DNA of 54,868 bases from Candidatus Saccharibacteria bacterium UBA6039 (GCA_002427805.1 DIZB01000013.1:1-54868); one strand, 5' to 3'; positions 8,047 to 17,023 are shown, counted from the stretch's first letter. The notes: generated by a model not told the origin, from the letters alone. Numbers and translations are program-made.

Positions 8047-9810
8047 TTATGCTGTATCCGCCGCTACCCTATTTACTTCTTCGATTGTTGTGATGCCCTG
8101 AAGCGCCTTAAGGTACCCATCTTGTCGCATCGTAATCATTCCCTGTGACACCGCTAATCTCTGAATTTCAGAGCTCGTGGCGCGCGCTACGATGAGGTTT
8201 TGGATGTCTGTATTCACATCCATCACTTCGTAGAGCCCAGCACGACCACTGTAACCATGCGGTGTTTGAGGCGAATCGATGCCCTTAACTAAAGTATAAG
8301 CGCTTTGGCCTGCTAGGGGCAAGTCTTTATAGCCTAAATCTTGTGCAACCGCCGCCACGTCGGCTGGCGTCTTCGGTAATAAGTGACCAATTGTACGTAA
8401 AATATTCTGCGTTTCGATTGGATTCGACTGATACGTTTCACGCTTCGGCCCTACTCGGCGTACCAAGCGCTGTCCAATAATAGTATTGACAGTACTTGCG
8501 ATCAAGAACGGCTCAATATCCATATCAAGAAGTCTCGGAAGCACTCCAGCCGCGCTATTGGTGTGCAGTGTACTAAATACAAGGTGCCCTGTCAGAGCAG
8601 CCTGAACGGCAAGACTCGCAGTCTCACTGTCACGGATCTCTCCTACCATCACCACGTCAGGGTCTTGACGCAAAATCGAGCGTAAACCTGTGGCAAACGT
8701 CAATCCAACATCTGCATTCACCTGAATTTGATTAACACCATCCATTTTGTACTCAACTGGGTCTTCGAGCGTCACAATATTGACCGTATCATCCTTAATT
8801 TCCTTAATAAGTGCATACAAACTTGTTGACTTACCACTACCGGTCGGGCCTGATGTTAAAATCATACCGTTCGGATGACGAATACCTTTTCGGATCACAC
8901 GAAGGGCTCGTCCAGCATAACCCATTTCCTCAATATCAAAACTATTACCCGATTTATCAAGAAGACGAATCACTACTTGCTCACCCCATACAACGGGGCT
9001 AATCGCAATACGAAGGTCTACTTCTTTACCGCCAACTTTCACAGTAAACTGACCATCTTGAGGCACGCGGTGTTCATCAATCTTCAGTTCGGATAAAATT
9101 TTTATACGGCTCACAAGGGCAGGTTCAATACTCTTTGGCAATTGCATAATCTCACGTAGCACACCATCAACGCGACAACGAATCTTGAGGGTATTTTCAA
9201 GTGGCTCAACGTGCACATCACTGGCGCGAGACTTCACAGCGTACTCCAGGATTGTACTGAGGGCCTTAGAAATTGGCGAATCCTGCACAATCGTTTTGAC
9301 TGCTCTGTCGGAGTCTAAGCTCGCTTCGGCTTGTGATACCTCGGCTGCTTCATCCACACTTGAAAGGTCAGTTCGGTATTGATCGAGTACATGGCGCACA
9401 CCGGCTTCAGATGCCATAAAGACCTTCAGTGGGCGCTGGATGCGGTTTGCGAGGTAGTCGACGGCCTGGACGTTATTGGCATCAATCATCGCAACAGCAA
9501 GACGGTTTTGCACCTCGGCAAGAGGTACTGCCATAAATCGCTCAGCAATATCTTCAGGTAACAGTGAAAGAACGTTTTGGTCAATTAAACTGGTCGTTAA
9601 GTTCACATACGGCACACCTGACACCTGGGCAATGGCATGGGTAAGCATTTCGTCGTCAACGATATGTTGGTCAGTCAGAAGCCCGAGTAGTGGTGTGCCC
9701 GAGGTTTTCGAGCTTGCTTCGGCACTCCGCAAAATTTCAGGCGTCACAAGACCCTCGTCAATCAACAGATTGATGAGTTTCTCTTGGATGTCGCCTGTAA
9801 GAAGTGCCAT
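8047..9810 (-). CDS. pilB: Pilus extension ATPase PilB/GspE
   Basis: 587-aa assembly ATPase. The N-terminal about 150 residues form a GspE_N/MshEN-like domain; the motor domain has Walker A GPTGSGKSTS near residue 320, Asp box LEDPVEYKMD, Walker B DPDVVMVGEIRD and His box GHLVFSTLHT. The zinc-binding tetracysteine insertion found in many GspE/PilB proteins is absent: the segment between RRVGPKRE and YSGRAGLYEV contains no Cys. That loss occurs in other lineages too. The gene lies between the small membrane protein and pilT. Confidence 0.95.
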   Translation of the reverse strand: MALLTGDIQEKLINLLIDEGLVTPEILRSAEASSKTSGTPLLGLLTDQHIVDDEMLTHAIAQVSGVPYVNLTTSLIDQNVLSLLPEDIAERFMAVPLAEVQNRLAVAMIDANNVQAVDYLANRIQRPLKVFMASEAGVRHVLDQYRTDLSSVDEAAEVSQAEASLDSDRAVKTIVQDSPISKALSTILEYAVKSRASDVHVEPLENTLKIRCRVDGVLREIMQLPKSIEPALVSRIKILSELKIDEHRVPQDGQFTVKVGGKEVDLRIAISPVVWGEQVVIRLLDKSGNSFDIEEMGYAGRALRVIRKGIRHPNGMILTSGPTGSGKSTSLYALIKEIKDDTVNIVTLEDPVEYKMDGVNQIQVNADVGLTFATGLRSILRQDPDVVMVGEIRDSETASLAVQAALTGHLVFSTLHTNSAAGVLPRLLDMDIEPFLIASTVNTIIGQRLVRRVGPKRETYQSNPIETQNILRTIGHLLPKTPADVAAVAQDLGYKDLPLAGQSAYTLVKGIDSPQTPHGYSGRAGLYEVMDVNTDIQNLIVARATSSEIQRLAVSQGMITMRQDGYLKALQGITTIEEVNRVAADTA

Positions 9811-9819
9811 GGGGAGAGC

Positions 9820-10047
9820 CTACTGCGTTCCAGTTCCGGTAATCTGTACCTGAACCGCTGGGTTGATCGCATCTTTATTGAAAATGTCGGACCGTGGTTG
9901 CACGAGTGTGGAGCTAATTGGATCGATGGTTTTCACCTTCGCAGCGTCTTTTGAAATATTACCAAAAATACTACTCGCCACGAAATATGCCACAATAACG
10001 CTAATTGATGCAATAAATATAATCATTGCCATGTCTGTTTTTTTCAT
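9820..10047 (-). CDS. Small single-span membrane protein in the pilus operon
   Basis: 75-aa protein with a short N-terminal tail (MKKTDM), one membrane helix (AMIIFIASISVIVAYFVASS) and about 50 exported residues. It has no recognisable domain and no lipobox. Its stop codon region adjoins pilB, and its start codon shares bases with the stop of the pilO-like gene, so it is a genuine part of the operon. It occupies the place of pilP in the pilM-N-O-P order; whether it replaces PilP is only a guess. Confidence 0.75.
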   Translation of the reverse strand: MKKTDMAMIIFIASISVIVAYFVASSIFGNISKDAAKVKTIDPISSTLVQPRSDIFNKDAINPAVQVQITGTGTQ

Positions 10048-10736
10048 TACTTCACCACCTTGTCTGTTAACTGAACGACGCGCGCTGGTTGGTAGTATGC
10101 GCTTGCTTCCACTGTCATCAAACGATTGGCACCTTGGCTCTCAATCTTGAGCGAACTGATGTTGATTGTTCGAATAGATTTTTCGAGATTCTGAAGCACA
10201 GTCTTTAAGGCTGCGTCATCACCACTCACCGAAAAACGGAAGGTAATCTGTGATGCGTCGGTCGTAGACGGCGTAACACTCGCCTGCGTCGTCGTGTCAT
10301 TTCCAAGTGATTCAACCCCAGCCACAGGATCAACCTGAAGTGACACAATCGTCAGGTTCGGGATACCTGCAAGCAATTTGTTTTGTAGCGACGCACCGAG
10401 CGCAAGTGAGTTCGCGTCGGATGGTAATGCATCAAGGATCACTTGAACGGCTTGGTCATCCGAGCTCACCTTGGCATTAATAAGGTCCTGATTTGTATCG
10501 AGAGCGCGAATATTACCCTCGAGGTCTGTAATGTTCGCGTTGTTCTGAGTGAGCACTGCAACCGTTTTATTCTTTTCAGCCAACACTTTTTCGTTAAAGA
10601 CAATTTTTTGGATCAAGAAAATCGAGCACACAAGAGCGATGCCAAATACAACGGATATAACTGCAACCCACAAAAACATCGTACGGCTCGCCTTACTAAT
10701 CTGTGTTCTCTTCCTAATTGCAGCATCTTTTTGCAT
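10047..10736 (-). CDS. pilO: Pilus alignment protein PilO-like
   Basis: Bitopic membrane protein of about 229 aa: cytoplasmic basic tail (MQKDAAIRKRTQ), a membrane helix (FLWVAVISVVFGIALVCSIF), a coiled-coil-like region (FNEKVLAEKNKTVAVLTQNN) and a ferredoxin-like periplasm-facing domain. The frame runs to an ATG at 10796 inside pilN; the ATG at 10736 gives the normal topology and starts two bases after the pilN stop codon, so I use it. Sequence similarity within the PilO family is low; the call depends on topology, size and position after pilM and pilN. Confidence 0.8.
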   Translation of the reverse strand: MQKDAAIRKRTQISKASRTMFLWVAVISVVFGIALVCSIFLIQKIVFNEKVLAEKNKTVAVLTQNNANITDLEGNIRALDTNQDLINAKVSSDDQAVQVILDALPSDANSLALGASLQNKLLAGIPNLTIVSLQVDPVAGVESLGNDTTTQASVTPSTTDASQITFRFSVSGDDAALKTVLQNLEKSIRTINISSLKIESQGANRLMTVEASAYYQPARVVQLTDKVVK

Positions 10737-10737
10737 A

Positions 10738-11463
10738 TTAATTCGTCCCCTGTATATCTGCTGCTCGATCAACAAAAATACTCTTTGGCACACCAAGGAA
10801 TGAGTCTGTCGCGTTGCCTTGAGCTGCGATTGTTACGGTCGTGTTAGTTGAGAGTGCCGAAAAGAGTTCAGGTGCATAACTAAAACTGAGCGTAAAGCGC
10901 AGTACCTTTACGCCAGTCGCATCTTCACCGTAGCTGGTGTTACTCGTACTAACGTTGGAAGCAAGGCCAACACTACTAGCAGTGCCGTCACTCGTGTACT
11001 TTACGAGCGCACCGTCAATTGTCTTCTTAAAGACCTCGACGGCCGCATAACTATTAGCTGCTTGGCCATCAATGGTAATTGTATTACTAGTCGCATCAAC
11101 CGTTAAGTCAGAAATTTGAACGGCATTTGGTGCTGGTGGGATAATTGCCTGCAAGACGTCAAAAATGCGCGAATCAATCGGTGCACTATCATGTAAGCTC
11201 GATATTTTGGTGAGCTGGTTTTGAAGCGTCAGTGTTTTTGACAGATCAGTCACGCCCGCAAGCTGGTCGCCGCCCTTTTTAATAGATGCGTCGACAACTA
11301 CGTTACGCAGTGTCTGTACTGGAAACGCATAAATGGCTAGTGCCGTTACTGCGCCAGCGGAGATAATACCGATCAAAATAGACACTGAAATCACCGCAGA
11401 GCGAACACGCTGTGCTTTAATGAGCTCCTGTTTGACGTCGGGGACAAGATTAATTTCAATCAT
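10738..11463 (-). CDS. pilN: Pilus alignment protein PilN
   Basis: 241-aa protein beginning MIEINLVPD, the conserved INL-P motif that PilN inserts into a groove of PilM. One membrane helix follows a basic stretch (residues about 24-46), then a coiled coil and a ferredoxin-like domain (NAVQISDLTVDATSNTITI). The start codon overlaps the pilM stop. With PilM and PilO it forms the alignment complex that connects the platform to the outside; no PilQ secretin is encoded nearby, as expected for an envelope without an outer membrane. Confidence 0.9.
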   Translation of the reverse strand: MIEINLVPDVKQELIKAQRVRSAVISVSILIGIISAGAVTALAIYAFPVQTLRNVVVDASIKKGGDQLAGVTDLSKTLTLQNQLTKISSLHDSAPIDSRIFDVLQAIIPPAPNAVQISDLTVDATSNTITIDGQAANSYAAVEVFKKTIDGALVKYTSDGTASSVGLASNVSTSNTSYGEDATGVKVLRFTLSFSYAPELFSALSTNTTVTIAAQGNATDSFLGVPKSIFVDRAADIQGTN

Positions 11464-12509
11464 TATCCATTCCTCCGCTCGGCAAGCCCAATAACGGTCG
11501 CAAACTCAGCCGCAATACTGGCAAGCTGCTGCTGATCACCCTGAGCAACACGTATTTTCTGCCACGGGTTTGCAACGCTTGAGGCAACGCCTGTTTTTGC
11601 GGTTACATATTCACCAAATTGCGGCACAATTGCACCAAACCCAGACAGCAAGATACCGCCAACTGGTGTATTTGGATAACGTGTTTGGAAGAATTTAATC
11701 GATTTCACGAGTTCAGCTGCAAAGTTATCAAGTGTCCCTTCGATCGCGCGGTAGACTTGACCCTCAAGACGGTCTGGTGCTAAGCCAAACTTCAAAATAA
11801 ACTGACGTGCTTGATCTTCTTGCACATTCAAGTTCTGTACGGCTGCCTTAATAAGCGACTTGAGACCCATTGGGATGGTACGCACAAGTCGTGGACTATC
11901 ACCAAACGTAATCGCGAGATCAGTTGATTGATCACCAACGTCGATGATTAAACGCGCGTCTTTAATACCACTTGGTAGCAGTGAGCGAATCATCGCAAGC
12001 GGATCTGGCTCAGCCGCAATCACGTTAAAGCCAAGACTCTCGATAAATTCAAGTCGTTCCTCAGCGTAGCTAACTGCGGTGCTCGCAAGGAGTACCTCTT
12101 GTTGCTTTGGATCGTGCAAAGATTGGCCTAGGAGCGCCCAGTCTACCTTGGCCTCATCAACTGCCATTGGAATATACTGATCAATTTGATATTTAATGGT
12201 GCTCTTAAGCTCCGCTTCACCCATAGTTGGCACATCAATCACCGTAGTAAACGTTTTACCCGACGGCAGCCCGATGACAACATTTTTTTCCTTGATGCCA
12301 CTCTGTCCGACTGCTGTCATGATTACTTCACCAAGGCGACGTAGGCTCTCCGCTGACGCACTAGCACCGGTTTTCTCGTCGAGTGGCGCATAGCCGAAAT
12401 GTTGTAGGCTCCAACTATCAGGCCCAGTCTTGTTTAACTGAACAACACGCACTGCATTGGTTCCAATGTCGAGTGCAAAAAAGTCGCCCACGCCTTTTAG
12501 TAATGCCAT
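11463..12509 (-). CDS. pilM: Actin-like pilus assembly protein PilM
   Basis: Cytoplasmic actin/FtsA-like ATP-binding protein, about 348 aa. Phosphate-1 motif FFALDIGTNAVRVVQL, the segment IDVGDQSTDLAI (phosphate-2) and GGILLSGFGAIVP (adenosine) are visible; IGLPSGKTFTTVIDVPTM and IKYQIDQYIPM are family hallmarks. The frame runs to an ATG at 12521, but that codon overlaps a perfect TATAAT (12520-12525, minus strand). The ATG at 12509, ten bases after the -10 box, is therefore the likely start, giving an almost leaderless mRNA. First gene of the pilM-N-O-B-T-C operon. Confidence 0.94.
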   Translation of the reverse strand: MALLKGVGDFFALDIGTNAVRVVQLNKTGPDSWSLQHFGYAPLDEKTGASASAESLRRLGEVIMTAVGQSGIKEKNVVIGLPSGKTFTTVIDVPTMGEAELKSTIKYQIDQYIPMAVDEAKVDWALLGQSLHDPKQQEVLLASTAVSYAEERLEFIESLGFNVIAAEPDPLAMIRSLLPSGIKDARLIIDVGDQSTDLAITFGDSPRLVRTIPMGLKSLIKAAVQNLNVQEDQARQFILKFGLAPDRLEGQVYRAIEGTLDNFAAELVKSIKFFQTRYPNTPVGGILLSGFGAIVPQFGEYVTAKTGVASSVANPWQKIRVAQGDQQQLASIAAEFATVIGLAERRNG

Positions 12510-12519
12510 ATTGGTTATC

Positions 12520-12525
12520 ATTATA
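12520..12525 (-). promoter_or_regulatory. -10 box of the pilM operon
   Basis: Minus-strand TATAAT. It overlaps the upstream in-frame ATG of pilM and so decides the start at 12509. The -35 region is not obvious. Confidence 0.55.
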
Positions 12526-12563
12526 CCTAAAGCGTAAGCGTAAAAGCAAGCAACAAGTGAAGA

Positions 12564-14516
12564 TTATAAACGAGGAGGAAGTTCGCTCGAATACACAGTC
12601 TCAATGCGACCGTTACTTAGCGTGTGAACCGCAGCCCAAATATAGGCGTCGGGTCGTAAATTAATCGTCTCTGCAGGTATCCCACTGGCAAGGCCAAGGC
12701 CTGGAGTAGTCGTGCGACGCAGTAACAGTCGATTCGCCATCACAGGACCATTAATCGTCAGCGTGTTACTACATATTGCAGTACTCAGCGGCGCAGACGG
12801 CGCCACATCTGAACAGGTGTTAATAATGCCATCCGCAAGCGTTGGGCTTGGCTTTGCAATCAGCCATGCATCAATATTTTTCACAGTGCCAGTAATATTT
12901 ATGTCTTTCGCGATAATAATCAGTTGCGGAATGTCATCTATCGAGTTCAGCTGAGCGGGAGTATAGGTAATATTGCCACTGATTGTTACCGTCGCATTTG
13001 GCGCGTTAATCACTACCCATCGTCCGGCACCAGCAGAACCACTTGCAGCACCAATCATGCCACCCGTCAGTGTGAGGTCACCCGATGACGTATAAAGGCC
13101 TTGAGTCGTCGCAGCTGATAAGTTGCTTCCGCCAAACTGTGGCGTGGTACCCGATATTGGATAGCTTGATGCCACATCGGGAATTGATCGAGATGTCGTA
13201 AACTTACCAATTGTTGTAAATGAACCGCCTGAGTTACAGACACCACCGCTCGTTGCTGCGTTATTAAAGCTTAGTTGCGTCTCACTACATAGCGTTGCAT
13301 TCACCAAGCCTGCTTGAGCACCTGTACCCGCATAGGCTGCAGCAGATCCTGTGTTGGTGGTAAGGCCGGTGGCAAAAATACCGTATTCTACCCATGAACC
13401 GAAGCTATAGGTTGTACCGCTGATCGTCTTCGTTGTGACGCTCGTGTCAACGTTAGCAGTTGGCACTGCCGCAGTTGTACCCAAGAACGAGTTACCTACC
13501 GAAAGATCACTCCCCCACACCTGCACAAGTGGTTTCACTAAAATCGTCACACAGACTGGCGCCGAGTGTGCCCATCGTCCATCAGTATTAGAGTACGCTT
13601 GAACTGATAATGCATAGCATACTTTATAGCCTGCCGGATAATCTGGTAGCGTCTCGTTTGGTTGTCCGAGAGATGTATCTCCAACCGGATATGATATACC
13701 CGTTCCACCGTCAAGACGTACAAGATTATTACGATAGTACTGGGCAGGCTGAGTACCGCTAATACCTCCGTTTGGATACGAACCCCCTGTCGGAACCACA
13801 AACTGTGAAAATTGCCATTGTGAGTTATTGCTACTAGCATGTCCGCTGTTTGTCACCTTATTCGTCAACTGAACTTGACTGCCAACCTCAGCAGAAGAAG
13901 CATTGGCTGTAATATACGGTGTTAGCGTAAAATCAAGAGGTGTCGGTTGATAACAGAACCAACCAAGTGAGCTACTGCCATTCCAATTATAACTTGAATT
14001 TTGTCCAAGGCTTTTCGTTTGATCAAATGCTTTTTCAACAGAATACCAGCTATACTGACCGGGATTTTGAGTCATCGGTATCGGGTCGGATGGCGTACTG
14101 TATACACGATAGTTGGTCCAACCGCCAAAGAAGATACTCTTATCATTCTGATAATTGTTTGGTCCAATCTTCCATGAACGAACAAGTGTCGGATTATCCG
14201 GAGCATACCTATCAACAAGAACATACGCAAAGAAACCGCCATCAGAGGCACAGCCACTGACATAGGTGTAACCTGGGCCAATGTTTTTAATTGGATATGA
14301 GTTAGAGTTAGACCGATAATAACGCCAGACTGCACCAACACATGTGCTATAGGTATATGCTTTACAGCCACTCACACCTCCACCACCACCAGGACCGGCT
14401 GCAGCGAAAACACTATGAGATGTAAGGATAGCATGCACTATACCAATAGCCACGATTATTGCGATACGTAACGAGGCCCGAGAGCTCAGCTTTACAGGAA
14501 ATTTCATTAATTCCAA
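12564..14516 (-). CDS. Large secreted protein next to the pilus operon
   Basis: 650-aa protein with an N-terminal signal peptide (basic start, hydrophobic IAIIVAIGIVHAILTS, possible cleavage after VFAAA) followed by a Gly-rich linker and then a Ser/Thr/Asn/Gly/Tyr-rich exported region with many aromatic residues and paired Cys. The middle part has CARDB-like text (SAEVGSQVQLTNKVTNSG), suggesting an Ig-like module, and the C-terminal 150 residues read like short beta-strand repeats (TLTGGMIG, VTISGNITY, INITGTVKN). I do not recognise a named family. Its start codon overlaps the end of the upstream TPR-like gene by ten bases. Location suggests a pilus-associated or surface adhesin, but that is inference. 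Confidence 0.75.
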   Translation of the reverse strand: MELMKFPVKLSSRASLRIAIIVAIGIVHAILTSHSVFAAAGPGGGGGVSGCKAYTYSTCVGAVWRYYRSNSNSYPIKNIGPGYTYVSGCASDGGFFAYVLVDRYAPDNPTLVRSWKIGPNNYQNDKSIFFGGWTNYRVYSTPSDPIPMTQNPGQYSWYSVEKAFDQTKSLGQNSSYNWNGSSSLGWFCYQPTPLDFTLTPYITANASSAEVGSQVQLTNKVTNSGHASSNNSQWQFSQFVVPTGGSYPNGGISGTQPAQYYRNNLVRLDGGTGISYPVGDTSLGQPNETLPDYPAGYKVCYALSVQAYSNTDGRWAHSAPVCVTILVKPLVQVWGSDLSVGNSFLGTTAAVPTANVDTSVTTKTISGTTYSFGSWVEYGIFATGLTTNTGSAAAYAGTGAQAGLVNATLCSETQLSFNNAATSGGVCNSGGSFTTIGKFTTSRSIPDVASSYPISGTTPQFGGSNLSAATTQGLYTSSGDLTLTGGMIGAASGSAGAGRWVVINAPNATVTISGNITYTPAQLNSIDDIPQLIIIAKDINITGTVKNIDAWLIAKPSPTLADGIINTCSDVAPSAPLSTAICSNTLTINGPVMANRLLLRRTTTPGLGLASGIPAETINLRPDAYIWAAVHTLSNGRIETVYSSELPPRL

Positions 14517-15076
14517 CCCTGTCCTGGTATTTTATTATAATATTCATCTGCTTTAGCTTGATTGTTTAATGACCTATATGCCAAACTCATTTCAGCAAAT
14601 ATATCATACTTGTATGTATCGTTATTACCGTATTTACTTTCCAATGGAAGCAGGATTGTGTCTAAAGCAGTTTGTGATTGATCAGTATTTATCAATACAG
14701 TCGCCTTCTCAAGAGACGTCGAGACAATATAGGCATCGTCCCCACTCTTATCAGCGGCACTCACTTGAGCGTCAATAATTTGATTGGCTTTCTGAATAGA
14801 TGCAGGGTCACCTTTTGAGATCAAGTTATCTACCTGCACTTGCACGTTTTGTTGAAACTTTTGAACTGGCGTTAGATTCTGAGAAGGTGTTACTATTTTG
14901 CGCGTACTTGACGATGTATGCGTCAGGTAATAATATCCGCCACCAACAAGTAAAAGCACGATACAGCCCCCGACAATAATCCAAAATCGTTTTCCTCGAC
15001 GGCCGTGTTTACCTGACCCCATTGGAGCCTCGAGTGTTCCACCAAATTGTGACGAAATATCTTGCTTTTCGGCCAT
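14507..15076 (-). CDS. Membrane-anchored protein with TPR-like ectodomain
   Basis: 189 aa: cytoplasmic basic region (GKHGRRGKRFW), one membrane helix (IIVGGCIVLLLVGGGYYYL) and a helical exported domain with alternating pattern resembling two tetratricopeptide-like repeats (SGDDAYIVSTSLEKATVL and DTYKYDIFAEMSLAYRSLNN). Such proteins often scaffold secretion or pilus machines. It is co-transcribed with the secreted protein. A -10-like TATAGA (15094-15099) with an AAGGG before the ATG could drive it. Function unknown. Confidence 0.75.
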   Translation of the reverse strand: MAEKQDISSQFGGTLEAPMGSGKHGRRGKRFWIIVGGCIVLLLVGGGYYYLTHTSSSTRKIVTPSQNLTPVQKFQQNVQVQVDNLISKGDPASIQKANQIIDAQVSAADKSGDDAYIVSTSLEKATVLINTDQSQTALDTILLPLESKYGNNDTYKYDIFAEMSLAYRSLNNQAKADEYYNKIPGQGWN

Positions 15077-15163
15077 TGCATTACCCTTATGGTTCTATAG
15101 TAGCTTGCACTCCCCTGTTTGTCTACTGGTAGGTCGTGCCTAGTCTGATTGCCTTACCTCTGT

Positions 15164-15169
15164 TATAAT
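15164..15169 (+). promoter_or_regulatory. -10 box of ychF, leaderless start
   Basis: TATAAT eight bases before the ATG at 15178; transcription should begin at or within two bases of the start codon. Confidence 0.55.
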
Positions 15170-15177
15170 ACACAGTA

Positions 15178-16260
15178 ATGAGTCTTTCTATTGGAATCGT
15201 TGGTCTCCCAAACGTCGGTAAGTCGACGCTTTTTAACGCGCTCACAAATAACGACATCTTAGCGGCTAATTATCCGTTCGCAACCATCGAGCCAAACACT
15301 GGCGTCGTAGCTGTCCCCGACGAACGCCTAGCAAAATTGGAAGCACTCTACAGTGCCAAAAAAGTCATCCCAGCGGCTGTGACGTTCGTTGATATCGCGG
15401 GCCTTGTCGCCGGTGCAAGCAAAGGCGAAGGCCTCGGCAATAAGTTCCTCGCAAATATCAGGCAATGCGACGCCATTGTTCACGTGGTACGAGCCTTTGA
15501 AGACCAAGATGTGATTCATGTGTCAGATACTCTAAATCCAAAGTCGGATATTGAAATTATCAATACCGAGTTAATCCTAGCGGACATTCAAACCATTGAA
15601 AATCGTCTTCCAAAAATCGCGAAAGAAGCTAAGGCACAACCTGGCGCTCGTGCCCATGCTGACTACCTCCAGAGTCTGCTTGATCATCTCAATGCTGGCA
15701 CTCCATTGTCGAAGCTGCCAAACCTTGAAACTGACTACATTGCCGATCTTCACCTCCTGACGGCAAAACCAGTTATTTATGCCTTTAACGTCGACGAAAA
15801 CGGCCTGAGTGATAGCGCAAAGCAAGCTACTCTTGCCGCACTCGTCTCACCTACCCAGGTTGTGTTTGTCTGCGCCAAGCTTGAAGATGAAATCAAAGGT
15901 CTCACGCCAGAAGACGCGAGTGAACTACTCGAAAGTTACGGTGTGCAGGAGACTGGCCTCATGCAACTTATTCACGCTGCCTATAGCATACTAGGGCTCC
16001 AAAGTTACCTCACCGCTGGTGCCGATGAAGTCCGTGCCTGGACAATCAAAAAAGGCGCGACTGCGCCTCAAGCTGCTGGAGTGATCCACGGTGATTTTGA
16101 ACGTGGCTTTATTGCCGCCCAAATTGTTGATTATGACGACCTCGTGGCAGCCGGCTCTGAAACTGCTGCAAAATCTGCGGGTAAAATGCGCACTGAGGGC
16201 AAAGAATACGTCATGCAACCAGGTGACATTGTTGAGTTTCGATTTAACGTCAGCAAATAA
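15178..16260 (+). CDS. ychF: Obg-like ATPase YchF
   Basis: Ribosome-associated P-loop NTPase of the OLA1/YchF group, which hydrolyses ATP rather than GTP. G1 GLPNVGKST at residues 8-16, G3 DIAGLVAGASKGEGLG, and a non-canonical G4 (FNVDE instead of NKxD), the feature that gives ATP preference in the family. The central coiled-coil insertion (TELILADIQTIENRLPKIAKEAK) and C-terminal TGS domain (GADEVRAWTIKKGATAPQAAGVIHGDFERGFI) are complete; the family ending PGDIVEFRFNV is present. Length of 360 aa is standard. Confidence 0.97.
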   Translation: MSLSIGIVGLPNVGKSTLFNALTNNDILAANYPFATIEPNTGVVAVPDERLAKLEALYSAKKVIPAAVTFVDIAGLVAGASKGEGLGNKFLANIRQCDAIVHVVRAFEDQDVIHVSDTLNPKSDIEIINTELILADIQTIENRLPKIAKEAKAQPGARAHADYLQSLLDHLNAGTPLSKLPNLETDYIADLHLLTAKPVIYAFNVDENGLSDSAKQATLAALVSPTQVVFVCAKLEDEIKGLTPEDASELLESYGVQETGLMQLIHAAYSILGLQSYLTAGADEVRAWTIKKGATAPQAAGVIHGDFERGFIAAQIVDYDDLVAAGSETAAKSAGKMRTEGKEYVMQPGDIVEFRFNVSK

Positions 16261-16282
16261 AAAAGCCTGATAATCGTCAGAC
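16255..16282 (-). terminator. Intrinsic terminator, minus strand, abutting ychF
   Basis: Stem GTCTGA/TCAGGC (16277-16282 with 16265-16270, one G-U pair), loop of six bases, followed on the minus strand by TTTTTTATTT. Six-bp stem only, so moderate strength. Confidence 0.55.
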
Positions 16283-16385
16283 AAAATAAATTCAGGGAGT
16301 AGCGGGTAGCGCAGTCAACGATCTCGGAGCATGAATGCTCTTGTCGTCTTCTGTGCCACCCATCAGCCACCACCATTGCTCGGCC
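16255..16385 (-). ncRNA. Possible minus-strand structured RNA behind ychF
   Basis: On the minus strand this stretch can form a long rod: GGTGGC (16366-16371) with GCTACT (16298-16303), GGGTGGC (16355-16361) with GCTACCC (16304-16310), ACGA/TCGT, and a tip GAGCAT/ATGCTC (16327-16340). Three of these pairs are G-U only if the minus strand is the RNA; on the plus strand they would be A-C mismatches. It ends in a terminator-like hairpin with a T run at 16255-16282. It may be a separate small RNA or the 3' untranslated part of the gene at 16433-17017. I could not match it to SRP, 6S, RNase P or tmRNA. Confidence 0.35.
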
Positions 16386-16432
16386 ACGAAAGGGTTAAAT
16401 TGTAAATAGAGGGTTCGTTGAACTCTCACCTA

Positions 16433-17017
16433 CTAAAAGTACTGGCCTTGCTTGTGGAAGAATTTCTCAATATTCATAAGATTGTTTCCACCGTTTGATT
16501 GGTTGTTCGTAGCAGGGAAATTAATAACAAGTGGCTGGTTTGATGGACCCGGGTCACCCAGTATGTAGTCGGGGTTGCCCGATATAATCATTGCGAGGTA
16601 GTATTTGCCATCAGCAAGGTTACTAATGGTTTGGTCATAGTGCCCAGGTCCCGTAACAGTCGCTGGCCCAAATGACAACTGATCATTTAAAGCAATATCA
16701 ACTGTCGCCTGCGTGGCACTATTTGCAAGCACGTAGTCGAACTGGGCACGAATACTGTTATTGGCTAGTATCGAAACTGTAACGTTTGACACATCTGCAC
16801 CTGCAGTGGAAGTAATTGGTACGTCGTTGCCAAATGTTCCCGTGGCATAACTATTGTTGATAACTGCGAACGCGCAAACGCCAATCGTAACAAGCGTGAG
16901 AGCAGCAAGAACTATCATCGTTGGCTTGCTAATAATTTTTTTCTTGGCATTTGCCTTACCGGCAGCTTTCGCTATGTGCTTTACTGGTTTTTTTGTCTTA
17001 GATATAACTTTATTCAT
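16433..17017 (-). CDS. Membrane-anchored exported protein, unknown function
   Basis: 194 aa. A very Lys-rich cytoplasmic N-terminus (KTKKPVKHIAKAAGKANAKKK), one membrane helix (MIVLAALTLVTIGVCAFAVI) and an exported domain of about 130 residues with beta-strand character (VSNVTVSILANNSIRAQFDYV, ATVDIALNDQLSF, DGKYYLAMIISG) ending in a Gly/Asn-rich tail. No family recognised. It has its own promoter with a -10 box six bases before the ATG, indicating a leaderless mRNA. Confidence 0.75.
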   Translation of the reverse strand: MNKVISKTKKPVKHIAKAAGKANAKKKIISKPTMIVLAALTLVTIGVCAFAVINNSYATGTFGNDVPITSTAGADVSNVTVSILANNSIRAQFDYVLANSATQATVDIALNDQLSFGPATVTGPGHYDQTISNLADGKYYLAMIISGNPDYILGDPGPSNQPLVINFPATNNQSNGGNNLMNIEKFFHKQGQYF

Positions 17018-17023
17018 AGCTCT

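Noticed and set aside
16340..16375. GGGTGGCAC on the minus strand, like the T-box sequence
   Set aside because: No downstream gene on that strand and no specifier stem; the segment is better explained as one arm of the rod helix.
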